From NCBI GenBank assembly GCA_023356515.1, contig JAKQYG010000151.1, forward strand, positions 1-8,679: a DNA stretch of 8,679 bases, given 5' to 3'. Origin of the DNA: Trichodesmium sp. MAG_R04 (GTDB taxonomy: Bacteria; Cyanobacteriota; Cyanobacteriia; Cyanobacteriales; Microcoleaceae). A model generated the notes under the pieces. It made no database searches and was not told the DNA's origin. It worked only from the letters and a program-made list of their open reading frames with translations. Below are positions 1 through 6,598 of this stretch, one piece after another; position 1 is the first letter of the stretch, and the number at the start of each line of letters is the position of its first letter. The translations under genes were made by a program, and so were the position numbers.

Positions 1-1
1 A

Positions 2-136
2 ACCCATTCTTTATCTGTTAAACTGCTTGAATATGGCATTTGCCTAACTCTTGTTTCGGATAATTGGCGATCGCTCTCTAGTATAACATTGGAGGAAAAA
101 GATACCAAATGGGTTCTATATAGAAGCAATACGTAA
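2..136 (+). CDS. Possible 3' end of a plus-strand gene entering from the left edge
   Basis: An open frame of 44 codons runs from the window edge to a TAA at 134-136. Its product has a mixed, protein-like composition (residues such as LLEYG and SDNWRS) and it reads through a HIP1 palindrome. The stop codon falls at the base of a hairpin (136-169), where a gene end would be expected. If real, the gene converges on the large glycosyltransferase gene. I recognise no family. An open stretch this short can easily occur by chance, so this remains a weak call that depends on sequence beyond the edge. Confidence 0.3.
   Translation, partial: THSLSVKLLEYGICLTLVSDNWRSLSSITLEEKDTKWVLYRSNT
67..74. repeat. 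HIP1 palindrome GCGATCGC
   Basis: This is an exact match to the highly iterated palindrome of many cyanobacterial genomes. A second exact copy lies at 1776-1783. One-base variants occur at 865-872, 1128-1135 and 1416-1423 inside the large glycosyltransferase gene. It is the best clue in the window to a cyanobacterial origin. Confidence 0.75.
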
Positions 137-169
137 GTCTTGATATTATATAGAGTAAGTATTAAGACT
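136..169. terminator. Hairpin after the plus-strand stop codon, possible terminator
   Basis: Positions 136-145 (AGTCTTGATA) pair with 160-169 (TATTAAGACT) to give a 10-pair stem with one G-U pair. The stem can extend inward by about two pairs and leaves a loop of 10-14 bases. It starts on the last base of the TAA at 134-136. The sequence that follows is pyrimidine-rich (CTCTCTCTG) rather than a clean T run, so intrinsic termination is uncertain. It could act for either converging gene. The remaining stretch, 170-293, holds no gene I can support. Confidence 0.35.
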
Positions 170-280
170 CTCTCTGTATTAGCCCTTCTTACTAGCTTCC
201 CCTTGAGGATTTATCGAAATATAGCAAAGTGCCTTGGTATATTTACAATTTTTCTTTACTTCAGGCTTATTATACCCAAA

Positions 281-292
281 ATCAGCAACGCC
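281..292 (-). mobile_element. Possible transposon-end remnant (GGCGTTGCTGAT)
   Basis: On the minus strand GGCGTTGCTGAT begins two bases after the stop codon of the large glycosyltransferase gene and is followed shortly by TATAAT (273-268). From memory, GGCGTTGCTGA-type termini recur in cyanobacterial insertion sequences and resemble the GGTGATGCTG ends of IS1. No matching second end, transposase frame or flanking duplication is visible within the 293 bases available. This would be a solitary end, the edge of an element continuing off the window, or coincidence. Confidence 0.25.
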
Positions 293-293
293 A

Positions 294-3200
294 CTAAGCA
301 AAACTAATAATCATCTTAGAAAGCTTAATGCCTACTGGAAAAGTTAGATGTTCAACTTTGCATATAGATACCAAAGGTGCAGACAAGGTAATCTTGATTT
401 GAGTTGCCAGTAAAACGCCCCTTGGAATACTGCAACGACACCAAACTATGCCATGACTAACAAAAACTGAACTATCTAAAAGCTTATCATTAACAGATAA
501 TCTCAGTTGAGAAAAATCTGCACCGTATGGAAATTCAATCATCATTAGCAAAACTAAATCAGAGCTTGGAAGCACATTTAAGTTAAGATAAATAGAAACC
601 TTTTCTTGAGAACTCCAAATTCCATCTGGTTCATAAAAATGCCAATCACTACCAAGTATGGGGCGCATCTTTGAGTATTGAGTGAAGTCTAAAACTTCAC
701 CAAACTTATAGGGATTATCCTCTTGAGAGCCAGATATCTTAAATCCTACATTGGCTTTTTGAGTAATTTTATTCAAGGAAACATTAGAAATACCAAACAG
801 GAACTTTTGACTATTGTTATCTATATTCAACTCCAGAGGAGACCTGGCCACTTCCGACTGAAACTCGATCGCTACTGGCAACATCAACCTAAATACCCGT
901 GCTGGAATCACTACTGAACATTCAGTTAACTTAGAATCTGTAGCTTTGAGTTTCCCCACCAAACACCCATTGACAATAACCAGACAATTAACAGGAAAAT
1001 CTGCATTTGCAACTGGTCTTATCGTCAAATTTAACTCAACATCATCCTCTGGCTGACTGTTTGGGAAAATAACTAACTTAGTCAAAGCATCTGTAGTCCA
1101 ACACCCCCAATTATAATCTGTATCATAGCGATCGACAAAGACTAATTCGGCATTTTTATTGTCGGTTAGCTTTAACGTAGAACTAAAAGCGTAAACAGGC
1201 TGAATGGGTACATCAGGATAGAATTTAGACAAGGAATCTCGATGATAACTTGGATCTATCAAGCGCATCTTAGATGCCTTTAAACCTAGCAAACGATCAT
1301 CATTATTACCTTGAATACTTTTTGGTGATGCAGGCTCGAAAATATGAAAGGTTAGGTCTAATAAATGAGATGAGTCGAGAAGATTAACAGGAATATCAAC
1401 ATAGTATTCTCGAAAGCGATCGTCATAAAAGTTCCAAGTCTTTAAATACTTTCCATTAGCCCATATCTGTACAAACACATGAGAATGTTTTGACTTAACT
1501 ACATACGCTGCACACAAAGATTGGAGACGGATAAAATTGCTAGGTGGATTATCTATTTTAAACCGCAAGCTAGCAACATTGCCATCCGTCCAAGCTCCCC
1601 CCCAACTTTCCCTCTTAAACCAACCTTGAGTTTGATACTTAAGAACGCTATAGGGATGATCAAAATTCAGCATTTCTCCCAGAAAATACTCATACTCGTC
1701 CCCATTAGTTTGATAGGGAAATTTTAGTAGAGATTTGATTTGAGTCGCAGTATCAGACCACGTAGTGGGAATATAGCGATCGCGAATCTTCTGCTCGGCT
1801 GATTGACGAGCTTTTTGACTAGTAATATAAAATTTAATTGTATTGTACCATTCCATAGCATCTAGAGGATCAATTAACTTAGTTAAATCTGGTGCTATTT
1901 CAGGAACAGAAGAAATTTTAGAAGCAATACAAAACTTACCATAACGTAAACTTTCAGCTACAGGTAGTCCCCAACCTTCATACAAAGATGGATAAGCCGT
2001 AAACATACAGTTACGATATAACCAACTTAATTCTTCATCATTAATGCCCTTTAGAACTAAAATTTTTTCCTTTAACTTTGAATGTTCTAACAAATTTGCG
2101 AAATTGTCTGAGTTCCAGGAAAAGCCCCCAACTATTACCAGTTTTGGTAGTTTTTCATAACTCATATCCTCCACCAGTCGCATCCAAATATTGTAGAGAA
2201 GATGAGCATTTTTACGGTAATGAACCGCACCAACATTAAGTACAAAATTGCCTGGAGTTAGCTCTTTTAATAACTCTTGACTTTCCTTCCCTGCACCAAA
2301 GCTATCGTAATTTTCTAAAATCACATCTCCCAGTCTAAATACCATAATTTCTGGAACTTTCAAACTTTCCTGCTTGGCAAACTCTAGCAAATCCTTTTTC
2401 GTGTGTTCAGATATTGCAAAAATAAAGTCTGAATATTCCAATAACAACTTCAAATGAGGTAAGAATTTGGAATTATATCCTGGAGGCATCCACTCAGGAA
2501 ATATTATAGGAATAATATCAGCACTAACAAAAGCAAGTTTGAGTTGATTACACTTACAAGTATGTAACAGAGAGTACACATAACCTTGGTTTTGCATCCA
2601 GGAACTACCCATCATAAAAACAACAGATTTTTCCTCAAACGTTGGCCGATGTATGAAATCTGGAAAAGATTCTATAGGTTGGCGAGCTACAGTAGTTAGT
2701 TGTTCTAAGCTAATTTGTTCCGGTGGTAGCACTTCAAAGTAATCTCCAGAAGGTGAGTTCCAAACTATAAATTTGACATGGTATGGCATTAGCTCAAATA
2801 AAGACTTAGCCAACATAAATTCAAGACGAGCAATACCAGACCAACGACCTGTATAGTTTGCCGAAGTTGTCAAATCAACGTAAATTGTGTTCGGATCGCA
2901 AAGCTTTGTTGTTTGCAAAGCTAAATTTGATGAAGTTGCCTTGCCATTCAAAACTTTTCTATACACTTCAATAGTCTTTTGAGTGTATGCTTTCCAGCTA
3001 AACTCGTTTTCCACATATAATTGTTGCTGTTTTCGTTCAGCTTCTTTTAGTGGATTTTGATAAGCACTTTCAACTGCTAATCTAATACTTTCCGGGTCCC
3101 CTGGATCGCAATATTGGGCATAGTTTTTGAAGTATTCTTGCTCGCTAGAGCGGTTACTGAGAACTAAATTAACTCCTCCTGCTGCTGCTTCTAACGCTGC

Positions 3201-4919
3201 CAGAGAAGCACCTTCAGACCAACTAGGCAAAACAAAAACTCGTGCTCCCGCGTAAGCAGAAGCTAGTATTTCACTATTTGGCTGTAATCTATCGACTATT
3301 TTCAGATTTTGATTACTAATTTGTTTAATTACTTCTAAATACTTACCTCCTGAATGACCTACTAAAACAATAGGTATATTCAAATCTCTCAAAGCATGAA
3401 TTAGCATAAGCTGGTTTTTCCGTGGCTCAATTCGACCCACACATAAAACATAGTCTTTAACATTATATTTTTCTGCAAAAAGCTTGGAATCTACATTCCG
3501 AAAAGTAGAAACATCCACCGGGTTATGGACTATAGACGAGGCTCTAGGAACTGCACCAATAGCTTTTAATAGTTCTCGCTCTTTTTCACTTAATAAAATA
3601 GTACAATCTGCAATCTGAACCATTCTTCTAACCTTGGCAAAATATCCTGGTCTCGGTTCTGTAGAACTCCTATATTTGTTAGGACTAACTACATTAGCAG
3701 ATCGCAATTTAGCTAACTGAATATCTATTTCTTGCGGGGTTGTCGCCGTGTCAAAAACTTTGACAACTTCTGAGGCAAAACCCTGAGTTTCTGATAAATC
3801 CAAAAAGATACTAGAAAGTACCAAATGTTTTCCACCGTATTTTGCCACTTTTAGTAAATCTAAAGCTGTATCAGGAGGCCAGACATTAAAAGCATGAACT
3901 AGGTCGTACTCCGAAATATCTGAAGCGGGATGACTAATAGATTTAGCTTGCACTCCCCGCATTCGCAAATGCTCTGCTGTTTTCGGAACCCTAACTGTAG
4001 GGCCTCCTTTGCTTTTGTATTCGTCACCGTGCATCGTCAAAGCTATTCTTGCCTGAGTTACCTTGGCCTCAAGGGGAACATAGGCAGACTTAGATGCTCC
4101 AATCGCTCCTGTTTGGCTTGACTTTTGGTAACATTCGCGGAAAACGGCATCGTGACCAGCAGCCCAATTATCCCATGTTCTATCTATAACTGATTTTCGT
4201 AGTTCCAGACGATGCTCTAAAACTTCTTTTAATACTCGTCGTAAATCCTGAGAATTTCCTGTCTCAAACTCTATGTGTGGATATTGCGAAACCCAACCCA
4301 CCGCAGGGGCTATCACTTCCCTGCCACAAGCTAATGCCTCCAATACACACATGGGTCCGCCTTCATACAGGGATGGAACTAATATATAATCCATCGAACG
4401 GTAAAAATCAGGCATCTGATCATCTGGAAGGTGCAATCCAGGACAAGGCCAACCATCTCCCGTGAAATGCCACTCAATTTCGGGAATATCTAGAACATCT
4501 GCCACCAAATTTTCACCTTTACGTCCGGTGTGATATGTACGACCCACCACACCTATTTTGACTTTAGGGGTAAAACGCTCTAAATCAACACCGGGCGAGA
4601 TAGTAGTTACATTGTTAATACCTTCTTTACGCAATAAATCTTCGTAAAGCTTAGACATACATACGCAATAATTAGTGTTCGCTGCGACATGAAAGAATCT
4701 GTCTCTTGTTTTACCGTGAGGCTCTAAATGGGTAAAAAAGCTAATTTCAAATGGTGATACTCGACCTTTCCAGGCTCCATAAGTCATATAGTATTGGATA
4801 GGCACATTGGGATTAACTTCTGTACTGTAGGTTACATATTCGTAACGACTAGCTATTTCTGCTGCTAACCTTTCGAGTATCCATCCCCTGTCTGATATAA
4901 CTATGTGAACTTTTAACAT
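294..4919 (-). CDS. Three-domain GT4 glycosyltransferase with three C-terminal beta-sandwich modules
   Basis: This 1541-residue protein is a probable cytoplasmic, multi-step sugar transferase of the retaining GT-B (GT4) type. Domain 1 (about 1-262) is compact, with VGR at 125-127, RK at 133-134 and the EX7E pair E186/E194. Domain 2 (about 288-655) has a Gly-rich loop near 305, VGRIEPRKN at 494-502 and E569/E577. Domain 3 (about 678-1062) has VGAVHYRKN at 896-904 and E981/E989. All three keep the nucleotide-sugar-binding basic residues and both glutamates, so all look active. Residues 1085-1541 hold three divergent copies of a beta-rich module (W-G-x-W, then N-G, then I-P, then G-L/I) like those attached to other bacterial polysaccharide glycosyltransferases. 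No signal peptide or membrane segment is apparent. ATG at 4919 is supported by AGGA six bases upstream. By hand-sampled lines, G+C falls from about 45% at the 5' end to about 30-35% around domain 3. A role in surface-glycan assembly is inferred; donor sugars are unknown. Confidence 0.96.
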   Translation of the reverse strand: MLKVHIVISDRGWILERLAAEIASRYEYVTYSTEVNPNVPIQYYMTYGAWKGRVSPFEISFFTHLEPHGKTRDRFFHVAANTNYCVCMSKLYEDLLRKEGINNVTTISPGVDLERFTPKVKIGVVGRTYHTGRKGENLVADVLDIPEIEWHFTGDGWPCPGLHLPDDQMPDFYRSMDYILVPSLYEGGPMCVLEALACGREVIAPAVGWVSQYPHIEFETGNSQDLRRVLKEVLEHRLELRKSVIDRTWDNWAAGHDAVFRECYQKSSQTGAIGASKSAYVPLEAKVTQARIALTMHGDEYKSKGGPTVRVPKTAEHLRMRGVQAKSISHPASDISEYDLVHAFNVWPPDTALDLLKVAKYGGKHLVLSSIFLDLSETQGFASEVVKVFDTATTPQEIDIQLAKLRSANVVSPNKYRSSTEPRPGYFAKVRRMVQIADCTILLSEKERELLKAIGAVPRASSIVHNPVDVSTFRNVDSKLFAEKYNVKDYVLCVGRIEPRKNQLMLIHALRDLNIPIVLVGHSGGKYLEVIKQISNQNLKIVDRLQPNSEILASAYAGARVFVLPSWSEGASLAALEAAAGGVNLVLSNRSSEQEYFKNYAQYCDPGDPESIRLAVESAYQNPLKEAERKQQQLYVENEFSWKAYTQKTIEVYRKVLNGKATSSNLALQTTKLCDPNTIYVDLTTSANYTGRWSGIARLEFMLAKSLFELMPYHVKFIVWNSPSGDYFEVLPPEQISLEQLTTVARQPIESFPDFIHRPTFEEKSVVFMMGSSWMQNQGYVYSLLHTCKCNQLKLAFVSADIIPIIFPEWMPPGYNSKFLPHLKLLLEYSDFIFAISEHTKKDLLEFAKQESLKVPEIMVFRLGDVILENYDSFGAGKESQELLKELTPGNFVLNVGAVHYRKNAHLLYNIWMRLVEDMSYEKLPKLVIVGGFSWNSDNFANLLEHSKLKEKILVLKGINDEELSWLYRNCMFTAYPSLYEGWGLPVAESLRYGKFCIASKISSVPEIAPDLTKLIDPLDAMEWYNTIKFYITSQKARQSAEQKIRDRYIPTTWSDTATQIKSLLKFPYQTNGDEYEYFLGEMLNFDHPYSVLKYQTQGWFKRESWGGAWTDGNVASLRFKIDNPPSNFIRLQSLCAAYVVKSKHSHVFVQIWANGKYLKTWNFYDDRFREYYVDIPVNLLDSSHLLDLTFHIFEPASPKSIQGNNDDRLLGLKASKMRLIDPSYHRDSLSKFYPDVPIQPVYAFSSTLKLTDNKNAELVFVDRYDTDYNWGCWTTDALTKLVIFPNSQPEDDVELNLTIRPVANADFPVNCLVIVNGCLVGKLKATDSKLTECSVVIPARVFRLMLPVAIEFQSEVARSPLELNIDNNSQKFLFGISNVSLNKITQKANVGFKISGSQEDNPYKFGEVLDFTQYSKMRPILGSDWHFYEPDGIWSSQEKVSIYLNLNVLPSSDLVLLMMIEFPYGADFSQLRLSVNDKLLDSSVFVSHGIVWCRCSIPRGVLLATQIKITLSAPLVSICKVEHLTFPVGIKLSKMIISFA
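297..1667 (-). repeat. Triplicated C-terminal beta-sandwich module (coding repeat)
   Basis: Residues about 1085-1222, 1256-1385 and 1404-1538 of the 1541-residue protein share ordered landmarks at near-constant spacing. These are a Trp (W1110, W1274, W1435), an N-G or N-D turn (1155-1156, 1317-1318, 1477-1478), an I-P step (1176-1177, 1338-1339, 1498-1499) and a late glycine (G1212, G1376, G1530). From Trp to I-P is 67, 65 and 64 residues. Copy 1 is the most canonical (E-S-W-G-G-A-W, then D-D-R-L-L-G-L); copies 2 and 3 have lost many side chains. The predicted fold is a carbohydrate-binding-like beta sandwich, possibly for holding the growing glycan; that role is inference. Confidence 0.7.
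1776..1783. repeat. HIP1 palindrome GCGATCGC within the glycosyltransferase gene
   Basis: An exact octamer lies inside the coding sequence of glycosyltransferase domain 3. It matches the genome-wide cyanobacterial repeat and shows that this part of the gene has resided in a HIP1-bearing genome. Confidence 0.75.
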
Positions 4920-4925
4920 TTAATG

Positions 4926-4929
4926 TCCT
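4926..4929 (-). promoter_or_regulatory. Ribosome binding site of the 1541-residue glycosyltransferase gene
   Basis: AGGA on the minus strand ends six bases before the ATG at 4919-4917. This supports that start over internal methionines; the first in-frame alternative is M45, inside the first domain. Confidence 0.65.
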
Positions 4930-4936
4930 ACTAAAA

Positions 4937-4964
4937 ATTGTATTTAATCTAATATTTATGACAA
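4937..4964 (-). promoter_or_regulatory. Candidate promoter for the 1541-residue glycosyltransferase gene
   Basis: On the minus strand TTGTCA (4964-4959, five of six bases of the -35 consensus) and TACAAT (4942-4937, five of six of the -10 consensus) are 16 bases apart. Transcription would start near 4930, giving a leader of only about 11 bases that barely contains the AGGA. That is unusually short and is the main reason for doubt. If real, the gene is transcribed independently of the sulfotransferase gene, and the MITE at 5004-5094 sits just upstream of the promoter. Confidence 0.35.
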
Positions 4965-5119
4965 CGCACTTCGTCCTGTAGCTGGCTTAAAAAGAGTATC
5001 AACCAGGACGTACGCACGGGCACTACATGAGCGTGAGGGCGAATGCCATTCCCCCCTACATATGGCGTTTAAACGTTGATTTGCGTAAGTCCTGTCAACT
5101 ACAGCCAAGTTGCTGCGTT
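4963..5119. repeat. Interrupted inverted repeat split by a MITE
   Basis: AACGCA (4963-4968) and CTGTAG (4976-4981) on the left are mirrored by CTACAG (5099-5104) and TGCGTT (5114-5119) on the right. The outer and inner arms match perfectly while the middles differ (7 versus 9 bases). Removing the MITE and one copy of its TCAAC duplication leaves the inner arms about 20 bases apart, so a pre-existing hairpin may have been the insertion target. The match is short and could be chance. Confidence 0.3.
5004..5094. mobile_element. MITE copy 1 (about 91 bp, CAGGACTTACGCA ends, TCAAC duplication)
   Basis: The 91-bp element begins CAGGACGTACGCA and ends TGCGTAAGTCCTG, so its ends are inverted repeats matching at 12 of 13 positions. 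It is flanked by TCAAC at 4999-5003 and again at 5095-5099, as left by transposition. An internal dyad (GGGCGAATG at 5037-5045 against CATTCCCCC at 5047-5055) could form a short hairpin. It aligns over its whole length with 6507-6598 with seven substitutions and one gap. It has no coding capacity, so it would depend on a transposase elsewhere. The adjoining stretch 5120-5205 shows no gene. Confidence 0.85.
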
Positions 5120-5205
5120 CAATTCCAGATTCGTAAATTCTCTAGCCCACAAACGTTAAATCATCAGGGCTTCAACCGGATTGGATTTTCACAAATCATT
5201 TTAGT

Positions 5206-5219
5206 ATTAGCCTGCTAAT
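5206..5219. terminator. Short palindrome at the sulfotransferase stop codon
   Basis: ATTAGC (5206-5211) and GCTAAT (5214-5219) form a palindrome around two bases, and it overlaps the TAG stop of the sulfotransferase gene (5217-5215). On the minus strand it is followed by ACTAAAATG rather than a T run, so it would be at best a weak terminator. Confidence 0.25.
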
Positions 5220-6036
5220 CATCTAGCAAATAACTTAACTCATTGGTATTTAATACATCAACTACCTCATCATAGTTTTCAATCATTTCTTTTTTAGAAC
5301 CAGCTATTTTTTTATATGGAGTTTTAGTATTTCCTGTTATTATCAAGCCTAAGCATTGATATAACCTTTCCCTAACTTCATCTGACAGACTACCTTTAGC
5401 TATTTCCGAGTATTTAATTGTGCAGCTATTCTTGTATTTATCTAAATAGTTTTGGAAAAAACTTATTTCTTTTTGTCTGTATTTTAACTGCTCTACTATT
5501 TTATCTGTATTTAATCTAATACTCATATATTTAGGATTCTCTTCATGTGTATAACAAGCCTTTTTATTTTTATGAAGAACCTGCATAGAACATTCTGTTT
5601 CTAGTACATTATCTCTTATTAAATGTATTATTTTCATTTCATTTTCCTGTATAATATTCAGCAAGAAAGGCTTTTGTAATGGGCTTTGCCAACAAGGTGA
5701 TAAATGACAAAAGGAATTGTACTTTATATCTATTATAAAGCTATTATTATTGGCCTGGACAGCTAAATATTTTATATACTGGTTAAATAAATGACGTATA
5801 TTTTCAGGAGTAGGAATTGATAAATGTGGATTTTTATTAAAAATATCCCGACGAAATCTAAAAAAATTGTGTTTGGTAATATTATTATGGAAAACTTCCT
5901 TAAAATCAATAAGATTACCCGTTGACATCAATAAACTTCTCAAAAGATTTGTTCCACTTCGTTGAGTTGATATTAATACTATCATTTTTTTTGATATGTC
6001 TTGTAATACCAGTTTTTGATTATTTTGATTTTGCAT
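5215..6036 (-). CDS. PAPS-dependent sulfotransferase
   Basis: This 273-residue protein probably transfers sulfate from PAPS to a carbohydrate or glycolipid. The 5'-phosphosulfate loop is STQRSGTN (23-30), directly after a hydrophobic strand (MIVLI, 18-22). The 3'-phosphate site is IRD (140-142) followed nine residues after R141 by S150, the spacing seen in Stf0-like bacterial sulfotransferases. E47 in FKEVFH is a candidate catalytic base and K105 lies in a conserved-looking IKYN strand. The C-terminal IENYDEVVDVL region also fits the family. Length is normal and no signal peptide is seen, so it is cytosolic. The ATG at 6036 is preferred because AAAGGA lies eight bases upstream; M18 would begin right at the PAPS-loop strand. 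G+C in sampled lines is about 22-27%, lower than either neighbour, and MITEs lie on both sides, suggesting separate acquisition. The likely substrate is the glycan made by the adjacent glycosyltransferases. Confidence 0.9.
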   Translation of the reverse strand: MQNQNNQKLVLQDISKKMIVLISTQRSGTNLLRSLLMSTGNLIDFKEVFHNNITKHNFFRFRRDIFNKNPHLSIPTPENIRHLFNQYIKYLAVQANNNSFIIDIKYNSFCHLSPCWQSPLQKPFLLNIIQENEMKIIHLIRDNVLETECSMQVLHKNKKACYTHEENPKYMSIRLNTDKIVEQLKYRQKEISFFQNYLDKYKNSCTIKYSEIAKGSLSDEVRERLYQCLGLIITGNTKTPYKKIAGSKKEMIENYDEVVDVLNTNELSYLLDD

Positions 6037-6044
6037 TACACTGT

Positions 6045-6050
6045 TCCTTT
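6045..6050 (-). promoter_or_regulatory. Ribosome binding site of the sulfotransferase gene
   Basis: AAAGGA on the minus strand lies eight bases before the ATG at 6036-6034 and decides this start over M18. No convincing promoter accompanies it; an AT-rich TATATAAA tract lies about 40 bases upstream without a -35 match. Confidence 0.65.
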
Positions 6051-6185
6051 ATAGTTTTACTAATCTGTCAACAGGTTTATATATTGTCATTTTATTTTAG
6101 CATTTATTAATATTTTTTTCCTTTTCCTTATTTATTACCCAAAGCTCTCTTTCTCTCACTTGTATTTATGAGCCATATTTTTTAT

Positions 6186-6436
6186 CCCACATTCCGCACT
6201 TCTTAATATTAAATTGATAAGTTTTATTTATCTATCGCCCCGAATTCTTTCCCTGAAAGCCTTATAGTTATGGGCCTTAAATTTTACTATTATAAAGAAT
6301 TGTAACTAATTTTCTCATAAAAAAATTAGTTATTGATAAAATCTATTGATATTAAGTTCTAGAATAAAGTTTTTCCTATAAGTCTATTTAAAATGTAAAT
6401 ATACATAAAGATATATGAAGATATGCGGAATGTCGG
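6186..6436. mobile_element. AT-rich MITE (about 251 bp, CCCACATTCCGCA ends, TTTTAT duplication)
   Basis: The left end CCCACATTCCGCA (6186-6198) and the right end TGCGGAATGTCGG (6424-6436) are inverted repeats matching at 12 of 13 positions. Weaker complementarity continues roughly another dozen bases inward. TTTTAT directly abuts both sides (6180-6185 and 6437-6442), consistent with a target-site duplication. The interior is very AT-rich and non-coding, and a hairpin (6303-6332) lies close to its midpoint, as in fold-back MITEs. It sits about 150 bases upstream of the sulfotransferase start and could have altered that gene's promoter. It is unrelated to the 91-bp elements. Confidence 0.7.
6303..6332. 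repeat. AT-rich 11-bp perfect hairpin in the MITE centre
   Basis: TAACTAATTTT (6303-6313) and AAAATTAGTTA (6322-6332) are exact inverted repeats around an 8-base loop. With one G-C pair in the stem it is a poor intrinsic terminator. Its central position in the 6186-6436 element suggests it belongs to that element's fold-back structure. Confidence 0.6.
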
Positions 6437-6506
6437 TTTTATTCCTATGATTTAGATTGTTTTAGCAAGATTAAATCAAAAATATTTCCATAACAAGTCA
6501 TATTTA

Positions 6507-6598
6507 CAGGACTTACACACGGGCACTACATGAGCGTGAGGGCAAATGGCATTCGCCCCTACATATGGTGTTTTAAAGGTTGATTTGCGTAAGTCCTG
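6507..6598. mobile_element. MITE copy 2 (92 bp, CAGGACTTACGCA ends, ATTTA duplication)
   Basis: This is a full-length second copy of the 5004-5094 element in the same orientation. It begins CAGGACTTACACA and ends TGCGTAAGTCCTG. ATTTA flanks it at 6502-6506 and 6599-6603. Its internal dyad is GGGCAAAT against ATTCGCCC around 6540-6558. It lies 16 bases beyond the stop codon of the upstream glycosyltransferase gene, so it is the first structured sequence in that transcript's 3' end and might serve as its terminator. The rest of the 6037-6614 gap contains the AT-rich MITE and no gene I can support. Confidence 0.87.

Noticed and set aside
130..142. TACGTAAGTCTTG as a third, degenerate end of the 91-bp MITE
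   Set aside because: It matches 11 of 13 terminal bases, but no opposite end, interior similarity or flanking duplication is present. It is better explained as part of the local hairpin.
723..4465. Several 60-70-codon plus-strand frames antisense to the large glycosyltransferase gene
   Set aside because: They are shadows of a continuous, clearly conserved reading frame on the other strand.
5027..5218. A 63-codon plus-strand frame
   Set aside because: It starts inside a MITE and runs through non-coding DNA. The product has no recognisable features and there is no ribosome binding site.
6048..6071. TTGACA (6071-6066) with TATAAA (6053-6048) as a promoter for the sulfotransferase gene
   Set aside because: The spacer is only 12 bases and the TATAAA overlaps the ribosome binding site, leaving no room for a transcript start before the ATG.
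6289..6294. Minus-strand TATAAT as a promoter inside the AT-rich MITE
   Set aside because: It lies about 250 bases from the gene with no -35 match at 16-18 bases; such hexamers are expected by chance in DNA this AT-rich.
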